A stretch of 64,000 bases of DNA, from assembly GCF_000238275.3 (NCBI RefSeq), contig NZ_AHCF03000004.1:434001-498000 (forward strand). Direction: 5' to 3'. Below the pieces are notes generated by a model, which was not told the DNA's origin, ran no database searches, and worked only from the letters and a program-made list of their open reading frames with translations. Both the position numbers and the translations under genes were made by a program. This DNA is from Pseudoalteromonas undina (GTDB lineage: Bacteria; Pseudomonadota; Gammaproteobacteria; Enterobacterales; Alteromonadaceae). Shown in pieces: positions 54,144 to 61,556 of this stretch (position 1 is its first letter; each line of letters starts with the position of its first letter).

Positions 54144-54949
54144 AGGAAAAAATTCTAATATTATTTTTTTTATTGGTTAGCAATATTGTTTCAGGTAAAG
54201 GTTTCGAAAAAGAGCACCATGTAACAATTGAAATGGTTGAAAATGATATTTTACATAATAGGCGACTAAACGTTTCTCAAATATTATATGCATTGGAACG
54301 CAGCAAAGTTACTAATCCACTTAAGGTAAATTATTTATACGGGGTTATTTATTACTTTGGCGATTATGGTTTAGATAAAGATATCGATAAAGCATACCAT
54401 CACTTAAAAATATCAGCGGACAATGGAGATATATCTGCTGCCTATTTGTTAGGAACACTTTTAGTAGATGACAGTCCACGAAAAGATATTGAAAATGGCA
54501 TTAAATACCTTAAATTCGCCTCTGATAGAGGGAGTGTTGATGCAATACTAAACTTGTATGAAATGTATAGAATCGGTAAGTATAAGGATGAAGATCAAAT
54601 ACTCAAGCTTTTAAGTTATGCTGCTAAAAATGGTAGTGAGGAAAGCGCGATTCAGTATGCTGATACATTATTCAATATAAGTTTAATTGAACAAAGTGAT
54701 AAAAAAGCACAGACAGTTGCTTTATTTTTAATAGACTACAATTTTAAATCACTCAAAGGGGAGAAGTTCTATTTACTATCTGGGATATATGGGATGTCAA
54801 ACTCTCCTATTTATAATGAAATAAAAAGAGATCATTATTTGAACTTAGCTGCTGGAGAAGGGCACATTTTTGCGATGAAATTATTGAATGAAATTGATTT
54901 AATTAGAAAATCAAAAAAAGGAAATGAAAAAGTAAACAAGGGAAAATAG
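54140..54949 (+). CDS. Exported Sel1-repeat protein, candidate immunity or partner of the RHS tip
   Basis: A 269-residue protein whose ATG overlaps the stop of the giant gene (ATGA). Signal peptide at residues 1-20 (ILILFFLLVSNIVSGKG). Sel1/TPR-like helical repeats cover about 60-160 and 215-255 (GDISAAYLLGTLLVDDSP, GSVDAILNLYEMYRIGKY, GHIFAMKLLNEIDL). The gene directly after a polymorphic toxin tip often encodes its immunity protein, and Sel1 repeats are a known fold among immunity-associated proteins. Export to the periplasm would fit protection against a toxin acting there. That role is inference; scaffolding of the secreted protein is the alternative. Confidence 0.85.
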   Translation: MKEKILILFFLLVSNIVSGKGFEKEHHVTIEMVENDILHNRRLNVSQILYALERSKVTNPLKVNYLYGVIYYFGDYGLDKDIDKAYHHLKISADNGDISAAYLLGTLLVDDSPRKDIENGIKYLKFASDRGSVDAILNLYEMYRIGKYKDEDQILKLLSYAAKNGSEESAIQYADTLFNISLIEQSDKKAQTVALFLIDYNFKSLKGEKFYLLSGIYGMSNSPIYNEIKRDHYLNLAAGEGHIFAMKLLNEIDLIRKSKKGNEKVNKGK

Positions 54950-54975
54950 GGTCAGGTCTTTCTTTTTGCCTTTTT
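54948..54975 (+). repeat. Possible REP/RAYT-associated motif remnant
   Basis: AGGGTCAGGTCTTTCTTTTT, directly after the Sel1 stop, resembles the GGGTCAGGTCTTGCATTTTG-type sequence I associate with REP-linked (Y1) transposases. No transposase gene is present. Confidence 0.35.
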
Positions 54976-55011
54976 ATCATAATAGTTATTTTAATAAGGA
55001 TATTAAATAAA

Positions 55012-55182
55012 ATGTTATTAAGAGTGTTTACATTTATTGGTGTTTTATTTTCTGCTAATGCAATTGCAGCTATTGGCAAAGGCCATGTTAGTGGAAAAAT
55101 CACGAATATTACCAGTATTAGTTCAGGGTTACTTGAACGTATTAATGCTAACAAAGTGCCTGAATATCGCACTAGTGGCTGA
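55012..55182 (+). CDS. Truncated member of the small secreted protein array
   Basis: A 56-residue frame starting with an ATG at 55012 that has AAGGA upstream. A signal peptide (LLRVFTFIGVLFSANAIA) is followed by GHVSGKITNITSISSGLL, which matches the first strand of the downstream small proteins (GxxTxIxxYxxGxx). The rest of the domain is missing. The leader and start are intact, so it may be a recent deletion product, or a gene relic. It is the first of nine in the array. Confidence 0.55.
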   Translation: MLLRVFTFIGVLFSANAIAAIGKGHVSGKITNITSISSGLLERINANKVPEYRTSG

Positions 55183-55353
55183 GTATAGATGATAATTAAA
55201 CAAGAGAATGCTGTAATTACTATTTAGCACTTACTACATAAATATTAAAATGTATTTGACTGCTCATTTTTCGATTTAGCCCTGAAACGACTGCCAGCTT
55301 ATTCAGTATATTATTATAAATTTTGAGTTATTTTAAATTAGAAGAGACTGTAT

Positions 55354-55695
55354 ATGAAAATAATAACAACTACGGTGATGCTTCATATTTTATTATTCAC
55401 GTCGCAAGTTATTGCTAATGAAACTTCGCCTAAAAGTACTATAGAGCGGTTTGTTTCTTATTCGAATTATGGAAGCGGAGATGTATTTGTTTCTCTTGAA
55501 TACAATGGCTCTATATGTAACTACGGTTATTATCTAAATAAAGAAGACCAAGGCTTTGAAGCTAATTACAGTATGTTGATCTCTGCTTATCATGCTTATG
55601 CGAAAGTTATCTTGATTGGATTAGATAAAGGTGAAAAATGGTCAGGCTCTGGTAATACAGTGTGCAAGCTGTATTCGGTAGAACTTGTTAAATAG
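55354..55695 (+). CDS. Small secreted protein, array member 2
   Basis: A 113-residue exported protein. Signal peptide to about residue 22 (LLFTSQVIANE), then a single small domain: first strand STIERFVSYSNYGSGDVFVS, a cysteine (GSICNYG), a helix (SMLISAYHAYA), a strand (KVILIGLDKG), and a late EKWSGSGNTVCKLYSVEL with the second cysteine. It shares this plan with the other members, most closely with the next gene (common WxGSGxxxC end). The two cysteines may pair in the periplasm. AAGAGA lies upstream of the ATG. Function unknown. Confidence 0.8.
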   Translation: MKIITTTVMLHILLFTSQVIANETSPKSTIERFVSYSNYGSGDVFVSLEYNGSICNYGYYLNKEDQGFEANYSMLISAYHAYAKVILIGLDKGEKWSGSGNTVCKLYSVELVK

Positions 55696-55774
55696 TACTA
55701 TAAATATTGCTACTCATATCTAATTAGCAAAATAACGTAAATTGTGCAGCGTATAAGCTTAAGGTTATTAACAA

Positions 55775-56128
55775 ATGAAAAAAGTATTGGTAGGGCTAAC
55801 ATTAGTTTTGTTCAGCTTTTCAACGTTCAGTTCTGTGACAACCACAGATAAAGGAGCAATAACAAAGCTATTTGCTTACGATGATTACGGCGCTGTAGCT
55901 AATAGAGATGGTGCAGATATTGCTGTTTGGATTAAAACTGGTATTGCAGGTTGTGATGACGGCGTTTGGCTTTCTCCATCCGCTCCAGGATATAATACTA
56001 TAAGCTCTTTTTTGCTTACCGCTTATACAACTAAGCAGCAAGTAAGGTTTCAAGTATACCCTGATAAAGTTTGGCAGGGCTCTGGTTCAAAACTGTGTCA
56101 AATTGATGCTATTAGGTTTGAGTACTAA
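55775..56128 (+). CDS. Small secreted protein, array member 3
   Basis: A 117-residue exported protein. Signal peptide to about residue 20 (LVLFSFSTFSSV). Domain: GAITKLFAYDDYGAV, a cysteine in IAGCDDGVWLS, the helix ISSFLLTAYTTKQQ, the strand VRFQVYPDKVW, and QGSGSKLCQIDAIRF. The stretch AYTTKQQVRFQVYPDKVW looks strikingly like YFYTTGQPVRIYYEPGVW in the SubB subunit of subtilase cytotoxin as I recall it. That suggests an OB-fold B-subunit-like domain; this is pattern-level evidence only. It is the clearest representative of the array. Confidence 0.8.
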   Translation: MKKVLVGLTLVLFSFSTFSSVTTTDKGAITKLFAYDDYGAVANRDGADIAVWIKTGIAGCDDGVWLSPSAPGYNTISSFLLTAYTTKQQVRFQVYPDKVWQGSGSKLCQIDAIRFEY

Positions 56129-56207
56129 ATATAACAAACGCTTTGGAGCGTTAATAATTTTACTCATTAACATATTTGTAGTTTAGGTTTGTTTATAAGG
56201 AATAATT

Positions 56208-56600
56208 TTGCAAACATTAAAAATTCTATTCATCTTATTTATAGGGCTTGTGCCAAGCCTTGTAAATGCGGCTCAGCCTACTTGTCATTCTAGTAGTGGT
56301 GGTTATTGTAGCTATACGGGAAAAGTTCAAAGGATCTATATAAACTCTGGTAATTTAATATTGCTATACTTTGATACACCTCTTCCTTCAAGTGCTCCCG
56401 CCAGTATAGGCTTAAATATTACAAGGTCTGGTGTTGGTGCTGCGGCGCTTAGGGTTGAATCAAATCCTGACTTTGCCAAATTATTTTATTCAACAGCTTT
56501 AGCAGCTCAAGCCTCAAATCGTGACATTACCATACAAATGAGGGGAATAACTTCGGGTTATCTGACTATTGATAGAATTTGGCTAGCAGCAGCTGAATAA
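56208..56600 (+). CDS. Small secreted protein, array member 4
   Basis: A 130-residue exported protein, the longest of the set. It starts at a TTG at 56208 with AAGGAATAATT upstream. Signal peptide to about residue 21 (LFIGLVPSLVNAAQ). An N-terminal cysteine pair (PTCHSSSGGYC) is extra relative to its neighbours. The common core follows: GKVQRIYINSGNLILLYF, then the helix FYSTALAAQASNR, the strand DITIQMRGI and an end YLTIDRIWLA. The central and C-terminal cysteines of other members are missing, so its disulphide would lie elsewhere. Function unknown. Confidence 0.78.
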   Translation: MQTLKILFILFIGLVPSLVNAAQPTCHSSSGGYCSYTGKVQRIYINSGNLILLYFDTPLPSSAPASIGLNITRSGVGAAALRVESNPDFAKLFYSTALAAQASNRDITIQMRGITSGYLTIDRIWLAAAE

Positions 56601-56733
56601 AAGTGTAATAAAAAGGCACAAAAGCCCTGCCACTTTTAGGCGAGCATGTGTACCTAAACTATATTCATTGATGGAATGTAAGTGAATTTCTCGCAAGAAA
56701 TTTATAAAGTAAATATAAATAAGGATATATTTA

Positions 56734-57087
56734 ATGAAAAATAGTGTAATGCTATGCGTATTTTTAATGAGTTTCACACATGCTGTTAAGGCCGGTAATT
56801 GGACTAAAGCAGCTGAACCTTCACGTATAGATATTGAACGTGGTAATGGTGTTATGGTTTATGGAACATTTGGTAACCCAGGAGCATGTAGTACCAGCAA
56901 TAAAGTATTCATCGAAAAATCCCACCCTCAATACGATAAAATCTATGCCGCAGTGTTGACGGCTTTTACAAGTAACAAAAAAATAACGATATATATCCAT
57001 GAATGTAAACCAGTTACTTGGTATGCAGTAAAAGAAACAACTTTTAATACACTTACATCAGCAGGTGCTATTAATATTACAAAATAG
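56734..57087 (+). CDS. Small secreted protein, array member 5
   Basis: A 117-residue exported protein. Signal peptide to about residue 20 (FLMSFTHAVKAGN). Core: PSRIDIERGNGVMVYGTFGN, a cysteine (PGACSTSNKVFIEKSHP), a helix (IYAAVLTAFTSNK), a strand KITIYIHEC with the second cysteine. The C-terminal strand region is TFNTLTSAGAINI. AAGGATATATTTA precedes the ATG. Belongs to the same family by strand and helix order and by the C...C pair, though overall identity with its neighbours is low. Confidence 0.78.
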   Translation: MKNSVMLCVFLMSFTHAVKAGNWTKAAEPSRIDIERGNGVMVYGTFGNPGACSTSNKVFIEKSHPQYDKIYAAVLTAFTSNKKITIYIHECKPVTWYAVKETTFNTLTSAGAINITK

Positions 57088-57233
57088 TTTAACTTAATCT
57101 TTTTGATAACAGCCATTTAAATTCGAAAATGTAGATCATATTGGGTAGTTTAAATTTTGTTTAAACTTTTGAGCAGTGATTTTACTTTTAGATTTAAAAG
57201 TTTTGTTATAAATAAACTTCTGGTGGATTATAA

Positions 57234-57575
57234 ATGTATAAAGTTGTTATGACATTATTACTGTTTTTTTCATGTGTTACCTACGCTGACAGCATTGGAT
57301 TTGGCAAGATTGCAGGTATTAAACAGTATGCTTTTAGTAGTACACAAAATATAAAAGTGTTTTTTCAGGCTGATGCGACACTAATTAATGAAACTTGCAA
57401 AGAGAGTCAAAGGGTATATGGCGTTATTACAGCCAACAATCATGATGCTGAGATAATTGATAGAATGTTAAGCTTAATTATGACGGCCTATGTTGCTAAT
57501 AAAAAAGTTCGATTACATAGCGAAGATAACTCATGTGAAATAGGTTTTGTTTCATTACAGGAAGAGTATTTTTAA
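57234..57575 (+). CDS. Small secreted protein, array member 6
   Basis: A 113-residue exported protein. Signal peptide to about residue 18 (LLLFFSCVTYADS). Core: GKIAGIKQYAFSSTQNIKVF, a cysteine (NETCKESQRVYGV), a helix (MLSLIMTAYVANK), the strand KVRLHSEDNSC with the second cysteine and an end GFVSLQEE. The helix-then-strand TAYVANKKVRLH matches the TAYTTKQQVRFQ of member 3. A weak ribosome binding site (TGGTGGATTATAA) precedes the ATG. Its stop lies 28 nt before the next gene, so the two are co-transcribed. Confidence 0.78.
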   Translation: MYKVVMTLLLFFSCVTYADSIGFGKIAGIKQYAFSSTQNIKVFFQADATLINETCKESQRVYGVITANNHDAEIIDRMLSLIMTAYVANKKVRLHSEDNSCEIGFVSLQEEYF

Positions 57576-57603
57576 AGTTAAATGCATTTTTTTAAGGAAT
57601 ATA

Positions 57604-57930
57604 ATGAAAATTCTAATAGGGCTGTTATTTACAATTTTTGCTTTTGATGGGGTTGCAGCCACAACTGCAAAAATAGAAAGGATACTCATTTATGAACAAG
57701 GCGATTTAGTGTACGTGTATCCTGAGGGAGGAGTTAAAAATCCCCCTGCTTGTCATGGCTCTAATGGGGATTACTTATCATTTAGAATGTCACGGCCAAT
57801 GGCTAAAGAATACTTAAGCGTACTCATGATGGCTTTTGTTGCGCAAAAAACGGTTATATTTACTACTGAACAAAAATGTGTAGATCAATCTGTATCAGAT
57901 ACGATTCGGTATTTTTCTGTTATTAGATAA
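57604..57930 (+). CDS. Small secreted protein, array member 7
   Basis: A 108-residue exported protein. The start is the ATG at 57604 with AAGGAATATA upstream; an open frame back to 57547 overlaps the previous gene and adds no sensible signal. Signal peptide to about residue 19 (LLFTIFAFDGVAAT). Core: AKIERILIYEQGDLVYVYPE, a cysteine (PPACHGSNGDYLSF), a helix (YLSVLMMAFVAQK), the strand TVIFTTEQKC with the second cysteine, and DTIRYFSVI. It is among the clearest members with the I-x-R-hydrophobic-Y start. Confidence 0.8.
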   Translation: MKILIGLLFTIFAFDGVAATTAKIERILIYEQGDLVYVYPEGGVKNPPACHGSNGDYLSFRMSRPMAKEYLSVLMMAFVAQKTVIFTTEQKCVDQSVSDTIRYFSVIR

Positions 57931-57960
57931 ACAACAACTAACTTAAATATAGGAAATTAA

Positions 57961-58290
57961 ATGTTTATTAGAGTTTTAATCTTTTTTGGCTTTTTAATAG
58001 TCTCTACCCCTGTTTTTTGTGGTGAGTTAGTTAGAGGGGCTACAGTTACAGAAGTAGCAAGTAGTAGTAGTAATATGGATGTATTCTATTTAAAGCTTTC
58101 AGGGGGGACAGGGCCCTGTGCAAATAGCTCTGTTATATTTCCTGCTATTAAGTCTCAGTCAAAAGAATCTTACAATCAAGCATTTTCTATTGCTTTAGCT
58201 GCTGTAAGCTCAGGTAAAAAAATACGGGTTCATAACTATGAAGATGATAGCTGTCATGGCGCTAACTTTATAGGGATATCTTCTAGCTAG
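57961..58290 (+). CDS. Small secreted protein, array member 8
   Basis: A 109-residue exported protein 30 nt after its neighbour. Signal peptide to about residue 20 (GFLIVSTPVFCGE). Core: GATVTEVASSSSNMDVFYLK, a cysteine (GTGPCANSSVIFPAI), a helix (AFSIALAAVSSGK), the strand KIRVHNYEDDSC with the second cysteine, and GANFIGIS. The AAVSSGKKIRVH stretch is again the helix-turn-strand motif of the family. Upstream GGAAATTAA supports the start. Confidence 0.8.
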   Translation: MFIRVLIFFGFLIVSTPVFCGELVRGATVTEVASSSSNMDVFYLKLSGGTGPCANSSVIFPAIKSQSKESYNQAFSIALAAVSSGKKIRVHNYEDDSCHGANFIGISSS

Positions 58291-58360
58291 TCGAATAAAT
58301 ATACATATCATAATAGCTTCAATTAATTACATATTTTTTTATTAAAAATTTTAAGGAAGA

Positions 58361-58705
58361 TTGGAATTGAAAAATTTAATAGGCATGTTTTGCTTAATTT
58401 TCTCAACTAATGCATTTGCTGTTTTTCATTGTGTAGTGGATGTAAAAAGAGTACTTATTTATAGTACAGGTATTATTAATGTACTTCATACGGGCCACGA
58501 TAGCTATACTAATATCTGCAACTTAAAATCTACTTGGAAAGAGGTAGATCAAATAACCTGCGCAATGTGGACTGGGTTGCTTCAAAACTCTCAGGTGAAT
58601 AACCAAAAAGTTATTTTTTATTACTCTGGGGAGGGAAGTTGCGCTGCTCTTCCGACTTATGGCGCCACACCTGCACCTGTATATATTGGTACAGTAAAAC
58701 CATAA
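58361..58705 (+). CDS. Small secreted protein, array member 9
   Basis: A 114-residue exported protein ending the array. It starts at a TTG at 58361 with AAGGAAGATTGGAA near it. Signal peptide to about residue 20 (MFCLIFSTNAFAVF). Core: VVDVKRVLIYSTGIINVLHT, cysteines in TNICNLKS and QITCAMW, a helix, the strand QKVIFYYSGEGSC and an end PAPVYIGTV. It has more cysteines than the others (four after the signal), so its disulphides may differ. No regulatory or mobile gene follows before the core-like FrnE gene on the other strand. Confidence 0.78.
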   Translation: MELKNLIGMFCLIFSTNAFAVFHCVVDVKRVLIYSTGIINVLHTGHDSYTNICNLKSTWKEVDQITCAMWTGLLQNSQVNNQKVIFYYSGEGSCAALPTYGATPAPVYIGTVKP

Positions 58706-58800
58706 TAAATTTCAACTAAAACTAGTTATATTTCAAGGTTTATTGCAATCATTATTAAATATAGGGAGCTTGTATTTGCTGTCGCTTCCTTATTTAAAAC

Positions 58801-59460
58801 TTATTGAGTATTTTTTGCTTCTTCTTCACTTATTTGCTTAAGCGCTTGAATAAACGACTCACTCGGCTGCCCACCGGTAAGCGCATACTTATCATTTATA
58901 ATGAAAGTAGGCACTGAAGTAATACCCATTTGCTTAAAATTATTTTGCTCTTCGCGAACCGCTTGTACGTATTTATCTGAGTGTAAAATATCACGGGCTG
59001 TGTCTTTGTTAAGGCCCACACTTTCTACCACATCCAGTAATGCACCTTCTTGATTTAAATATTTTAAACCGGTGAAGTGTGCTTCAAAAAACGCCAATTT
59101 CAACTCAGTTTGCTTGTCTTCTTCACGAGCCCACATTAGCAAGCGGTGAAGATCAAAGCTGTTGATCATGATGCGTTTACCGTCAAAATTAAAGGTAAAC
59201 CCAGCTCGCTCACCCGCATCTGCCATGTTTTGACGATTTCGCGCGCTTTCTTCTTCGGTTAAGCTGTATTTTTGCTGCAAATGCTCGTCTAAGTCTTGCC
59301 CTTCAAGTGGCATATCTGGATTAAGCTCGAAAGGGTGCCATGTAATATCCGCACTCATTTCCACTTTTAGCTCGGTCAATGCGGTTTCTAAGTTCTTGTA
59401 ACCGATAATACACCACGGGCACATTACATCTGAGACGATATTTATTTTAAAGTTTTTCAT
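58801..59460 (-). CDS. DsbA-family oxidoreductase, FrnE-like
   Basis: A 219-residue cytosolic protein with a thioredoxin fold interrupted by a helical insert. The redox motif is CPWC near the N-terminus (SDVMCPWCIIGYKNLE), and the late cis-Pro loop is GITSVPTFIINDKYALTGGQ. This is the FrnE branch of the DsbA/2-hydroxychromene-2-carboxylate isomerase family; members act as disulphide isomerases in the cytoplasm in some bacteria. No signal peptide. Monocistronic on the minus strand. Confidence 0.92.
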   Translation of the reverse strand: MKNFKINIVSDVMCPWCIIGYKNLETALTELKVEMSADITWHPFELNPDMPLEGQDLDEHLQQKYSLTEEESARNRQNMADAGERAGFTFNFDGKRIMINSFDLHRLLMWAREEDKQTELKLAFFEAHFTGLKYLNQEGALLDVVESVGLNKDTARDILHSDKYVQAVREEQNNFKQMGITSVPTFIINDKYALTGGQPSESFIQALKQISEEEAKNTQ

Positions 59461-59533
59461 AGGAGTCCTTTAAGGATTGCTTTGTAATAGCAATGGATAT
59501 TGGGATAGAGCCTACCTTATCAATATTTAAACA

Positions 59534-59561
59534 AAAAGAGCAACGAAAGTGCTACTCTTTT
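59534..59561 (-). terminator. Probable terminator after the M24 peptidase gene
   Basis: AAAAGAG / CTCTTTT outer stem with a short inner AGCA/TGCT option; on the minus strand it ends in TTTTTG. It lies 17 nt past the stop. Confidence 0.55.
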
Positions 59562-59577
59562 ATTGAATGTTTTCAGG

Positions 59578-60798
59578 TTAGCTGTTTAAGCCAAACGGGT
59601 CGTCAATGCTATGACTCGGTTGAGTAAACCAGCGCGGACCGTCATCTGTCATGTAAAAATGATCTTCTAATCTAACCCCAAACTCATCTGGAATAACCAG
59701 CATGGGTTCGTTACTAAAACACATGCCTGTGGAAAGCGGGGTTTTGTCACCGCCAACTAGGTATGGCCATTCGTGAATGTCTAAGCCAATACCATGGCCC
59801 GTACGATGCGGGCAACCTGGTGTTTGGTATTCAGGGCCTAAGCCTTGAGCTGCTAAGTAACTGCGAGCGGCTTCGTCAACCGATTCACAGGTTTCGCCAA
59901 GGGCTGCTTGATTGAAAGCTGCTAACTGTGCCGCTTTTTCAAAATCCCAAAACAGGCGTTGTCGGCTGGTTGCTTCACCAAACACATAAGTACGCGTAAT
60001 ATCAGAAAGGTAATCGTGCACTTTACATCCAGTATCGATGAGCACCATGTCGCCTTTTTTCAAAATTTGTGGATCTTTTACGCCATGTGGGAATGAGGTG
60101 GCAAGGCCAAACAATACAATACAGAAGTAATTACCTGGGGCACCTACTTTTTGATGGGCTTTTTTTATGAACTCTTCGACTTCTATGGTGCTAATTCCTT
60201 CATATAGCATGCTCGCTGTAGCCTGATGAACCGCTAAGGTCATATCCATGGCACATTGCATTAATGCTAATTCATTGGCTGATTTATGCATTCTACAATG
60301 CGCAGTGACTGGTTGTGCGTTCACCAGTTTTAACCCTGAACTGGCTTTATTGATACCATCAAAAATAAAAAACTGTGCGCTTTCATCAATACCAACGGTA
60401 GCGGTGTCGCTAATATTGAGCTGCTTAAGCACTTTAACACATAGCTCAAATGGGTTTTCATGCTCTTGCCAGCCGTGTATTGGGCCATCAATAACCTTAA
60501 AGCCATTTAAAGAGCCAATTTCAAAATGTGGAGCAATGTATTGCACATCACCTACGGCAGGTAAAATAGCGCCAACAAGTCGTTCACTGGCATACCATTT
60601 CATTCCGGTGAAATAAGTTAAGTTGGTACCTGCGTTTAAATAAATGGCATCAATGTTGTGCGCTTGCATATAGGCTTGTGCTTTGGCCATACGCGCTAAA
60701 TACTCATCGGCCTGAATTGGCGTTACTGAGTGAGTCATATTACTTAAACTAGCAAGTGCTTGCTCGGGTGTGTGAGTACCAATACCAACTGTGGTCAT
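59578..60798 (-). CDS. M24-family Xaa-Pro peptidase
   Basis: A 406-residue cytosolic metallopeptidase of the pita-bread fold. The N-terminal creatinase-like domain spans about 25-165. The catalytic domain carries the five metal ligands in order: Asp in VLIDTGCKVHDY, Asp in LSDITRTYVFG, His in TGHGIGLDIHEWP, Glu in CFSNEPMLVIP and Glu in GVRLEDHFYMT. It should remove N-terminal residues preceding proline. AGGAG precedes the ATG. Monocistronic, terminated by a hairpin. Confidence 0.93.
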   Translation of the reverse strand: MTTVGIGTHTPEQALASLSNMTHSVTPIQADEYLARMAKAQAYMQAHNIDAIYLNAGTNLTYFTGMKWYASERLVGAILPAVGDVQYIAPHFEIGSLNGFKVIDGPIHGWQEHENPFELCVKVLKQLNISDTATVGIDESAQFFIFDGINKASSGLKLVNAQPVTAHCRMHKSANELALMQCAMDMTLAVHQATASMLYEGISTIEVEEFIKKAHQKVGAPGNYFCIVLFGLATSFPHGVKDPQILKKGDMVLIDTGCKVHDYLSDITRTYVFGEATSRQRLFWDFEKAAQLAAFNQAALGETCESVDEAARSYLAAQGLGPEYQTPGCPHRTGHGIGLDIHEWPYLVGGDKTPLSTGMCFSNEPMLVIPDEFGVRLEDHFYMTDDGPRWFTQPSHSIDDPFGLNS

Positions 60799-60895
60799 AT
60801 ATTTCTCCTACAAAATTTTGCATAGTGTGTAGGTTTAACAGTTTAAATTCAAACTAATTGCGATTAGTGAACAAGAGGCTCAAAAAGTGGGGGTG

Positions 60896-60931
60896 GGTTA
60901 TCAAGTCACTTATCGAAAGGACTTGATAACC
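60896..60931. repeat. 12-bp perfect inverted repeat
   Basis: GGTTATCAAGTC / GACTTGATAACC with a 12-nt loop, just after the flavin reductase stop. No U-tract follows on either strand, so it may be an mRNA-end or regulatory hairpin rather than a classical terminator. Confidence 0.65.
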
Positions 60932-60936
60932 TAGGG

Positions 60937-61545
60937 CTATTTTTTCGCGTAGGGTAAGCGAGTGAGCTTATTTGCCGTGTGGTAACTATCTAATCCGGTT
61001 ACTGCAACTGTGTCGATGGCTTGTAAGTCTAAAAAGCCATCACTTTGGAGTGCTGATTCATCTACATACACATCCATTATTTCACCAATAACCAGCTCAG
61101 TGCCATTAACTGCTAGATGTTGATTCTCTACAAATTTTACCGCGTATTTAAGTCGACTTTGTGCAACAAATGGAGCGTTAAACTCATTTAAGTATTCTGT
61201 TTTTAACCCCGTAGCATCAAACTCAGACTCATCTTTAGCGTAACGTGCCGAGGTTTGGTGAGCTTGCTGGTAAATGTCACTATTTACTTGATTAATAGTG
61301 TAAACGCCTGTTTCTAGAATATTTTCAAATGTATGCCTTGGTACGCTGTGCGGGCGCATGATCATGCCAACAAGTGGTGGGTGTGCGCCTAAATGAATAA
61401 CCGAACTAACGATGGCTAAATTGGTATTACCTTGCTCATCCTGTGTGCCTATTAAGTTAGCACTTTTAAACCCTGACAATGAATTTATAAAATGCGTACG
61501 TGTGTGCTTTTCAAGCGCGGCTATGCGGTCTTTGGAAAAATGCAT
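60937..61545 (-). CDS. Flavin reductase family protein
   Basis: A 202-residue flavin-binding split-barrel protein. The FMN-binding region is GFKSANLIGTQDEQGNTNLA and VSSVIHLGAHPPLVGMIMRP, followed by TFENILETGVYTINQV. Members either reduce flavins with NAD(P)H or are monooxygenase partners; some are FMN-binding proteins of unknown role. It stands 11 nt downstream of the SDR gene, so the three minus-strand genes form an operon (DCC, SDR, flavin reductase). No partner monooxygenase is visible. Confidence 0.88.
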   Translation of the reverse strand: MHFSKDRIAALEKHTRTHFINSLSGFKSANLIGTQDEQGNTNLAIVSSVIHLGAHPPLVGMIMRPHSVPRHTFENILETGVYTINQVNSDIYQQAHQTSARYAKDESEFDATGLKTEYLNEFNAPFVAQSRLKYAVKFVENQHLAVNGTELVIGEIMDVYVDESALQSDGFLDLQAIDTVAVTGLDSYHTANKLTRLPYAKK

Positions 61546-61556
61546 GTGTTAATTCC

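Noticed and set aside
54903..55172. Minus-strand 89-residue frame across the Sel1 stop
   Set aside because: Overlaps the Sel1 gene and the truncated array member, and has a shadow-like composition; no ribosome binding site or homology recognised.
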